Assembly (NCBI GenBank): GCA_043228905.1
Contig: JBHGNT010000007.1
Span: 8,246,001-8,310,000, forward strand
Direction: 5' to 3'
DNA from: Azolla caroliniana
Taxonomy: Eukaryota > Polypodiophyta
DNA length: 64,000 bases
A model generated the notes under the pieces. The model was given only the letters and a program-made list of their open reading frames with translations, was not told where the DNA came from and made no database searches. Positions 63,437 to 64,000 of this stretch are shown piece by piece. Numbering within the stretch: position 1 is the stretch's first letter; every line of letters starts with the position of its first letter. A program made the translations under genes and the position numbers.

Positions 63437-64000
63437 TGTTCCAGTTCTCGGTGAGGACTGCACATGGTCACTCACGTCTGTTGGTGTTCGCGTCTCCGAT
63501 GAGGACCGCACATGGTCACTCACGCCCGTTGGTGTTCGCATCTCCGGTGAGGACCACAGATGGTCGCTCGCCCCCGTTGGTGTTTGCATCTCCTTTGAGG
63601 AACACACATGGTTGCTCGCCCCCATTGGTGTTCGCGTCTCAGGTGAGGACCGCACATGGTCGCTCACATCCATTGGTGTTTGCGTCTCCGGAGAGGATTG
63701 TACATGGTCTCTCACACCCGTTGGTGTTCACGTCTCTGGTGGAGCACCGTACATGGTCGCTCACCCCCGTTGATGTTCGTTGGTGTTCATGTCTCTAGTG
63801 ATGACCGTACATGGTCTCTCACGCCCGTTGGTGTTCCAACTCCCGGTAAGGACCGCACATGGTCGCTCACGTCCGTTGGTGTTGGCGACTCTGGTGAGGA
63901 GCGCAAATGGTCGCTCATTTCCGTTGATGTTCGTGTCTCCGATGAGGACCGTACATGGTCTCTCATGCCCGTTGGTGTTCGTGTCTCTGATGAGGACGGT
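63437..64000 (+). repeat. 48-bp minisatellite, reaching the window end
   Basis: Units of 48 bp begin CACATGGTC at 63461, 63509 and so on, with a few units of altered length near 63740-63800. Each has CCGTTGGTGTTCG and TCTCCGGTGAGGACC. Because 48 is a multiple of three, one frame reads as a 16-residue repeat (TWSLTPVGVRVSGEDR). The minus strand is also open. About a dozen units are visible and the array continues beyond 64000. Confidence 0.9.

Overview
The window looks like nuclear DNA of a land plant, in a repeat-dense part of the genome. Nearly every recognisable coding stretch is retrotransposon gag or pol, mostly broken by stops, frameshifts and deletions. I see no intact host protein gene. 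The signs of a plant are Ty1/Copia elements primed by initiator tRNA-Met, Ty3/Gypsy elements primed by tRNA-Asp and tRNA-Trp, tRNA-Ser(GCU) genes of plant type, and long AT-rich spacers. A Tf1/sushi-like chromovirus fragment and one Gag type are, from memory, more usual outside flowering plants, so a non-seed plant is possible, but this is weak inference.

Layout. 1-8064 and 23651-27073 are one tandem array of tRNA-Ser-derived monomers with a period near 0.7 kb. In 1-5411 the period is 1,328 bp because each unit also carries a captured Copia LTR-PBS-gag fragment. The array is split at 8064/23651 by a 15.6-kb Gypsy element (called Gypsy-1, minus strand), inserted in the D-loop of one tRNA copy with TTAAG target duplications. 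Gypsy-1 has gag with four zinc knuckles, protease, RT, RNase H and integrase. It then has an unusual second retropepsin-like domain fused behind integrase, a hairpin minisatellite, and a 4-kb accessory coding region before its 3' LTR. An ~0.8-kb organelle-like insert sits in the array at 24328-25121.

27073-40372 is a nest of Copia pieces. A minus-strand element is truncated in RNase H at 27073. A plus-strand composite runs RNase H, LTR, PBS, gag, a 2-kb foreign block with a possible host exon, then protease. An RT-deleted Gypsy-2 (35422-39905) lies inside the integrase region of that composite. 40501-46426 is an old minus-strand Gypsy (Gypsy-3) interrupted by a young 3.5-kb gag-only element (41504-45021). 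That element has nearly identical LTRs and uses the same tRNA-Trp primer site. 46432-51900 is a full-length but decayed Copia with ATACA target duplications.

51901-64000 holds an old Copia pol fragment, two ~1.2-kb LTR-like arms in inverted orientation, a chromovirus integrase-chromodomain fragment with a G21 polypurine tract, an 879-bp block triplicated in tandem, and a 48-bp minisatellite that runs off the window end.

The elements are nested, and relative age can be read from the nesting. The tRNA array and Gypsy-3 are oldest, Gypsy-1 is intermediate (LTRs about 3% different), and the gag-only element is youngest (LTRs about 0.6% different). Genes here do not act together as a pathway. The functional links are between elements: shared primer sites suggest the gag-only element is mobilised by relatives of Gypsy-3.
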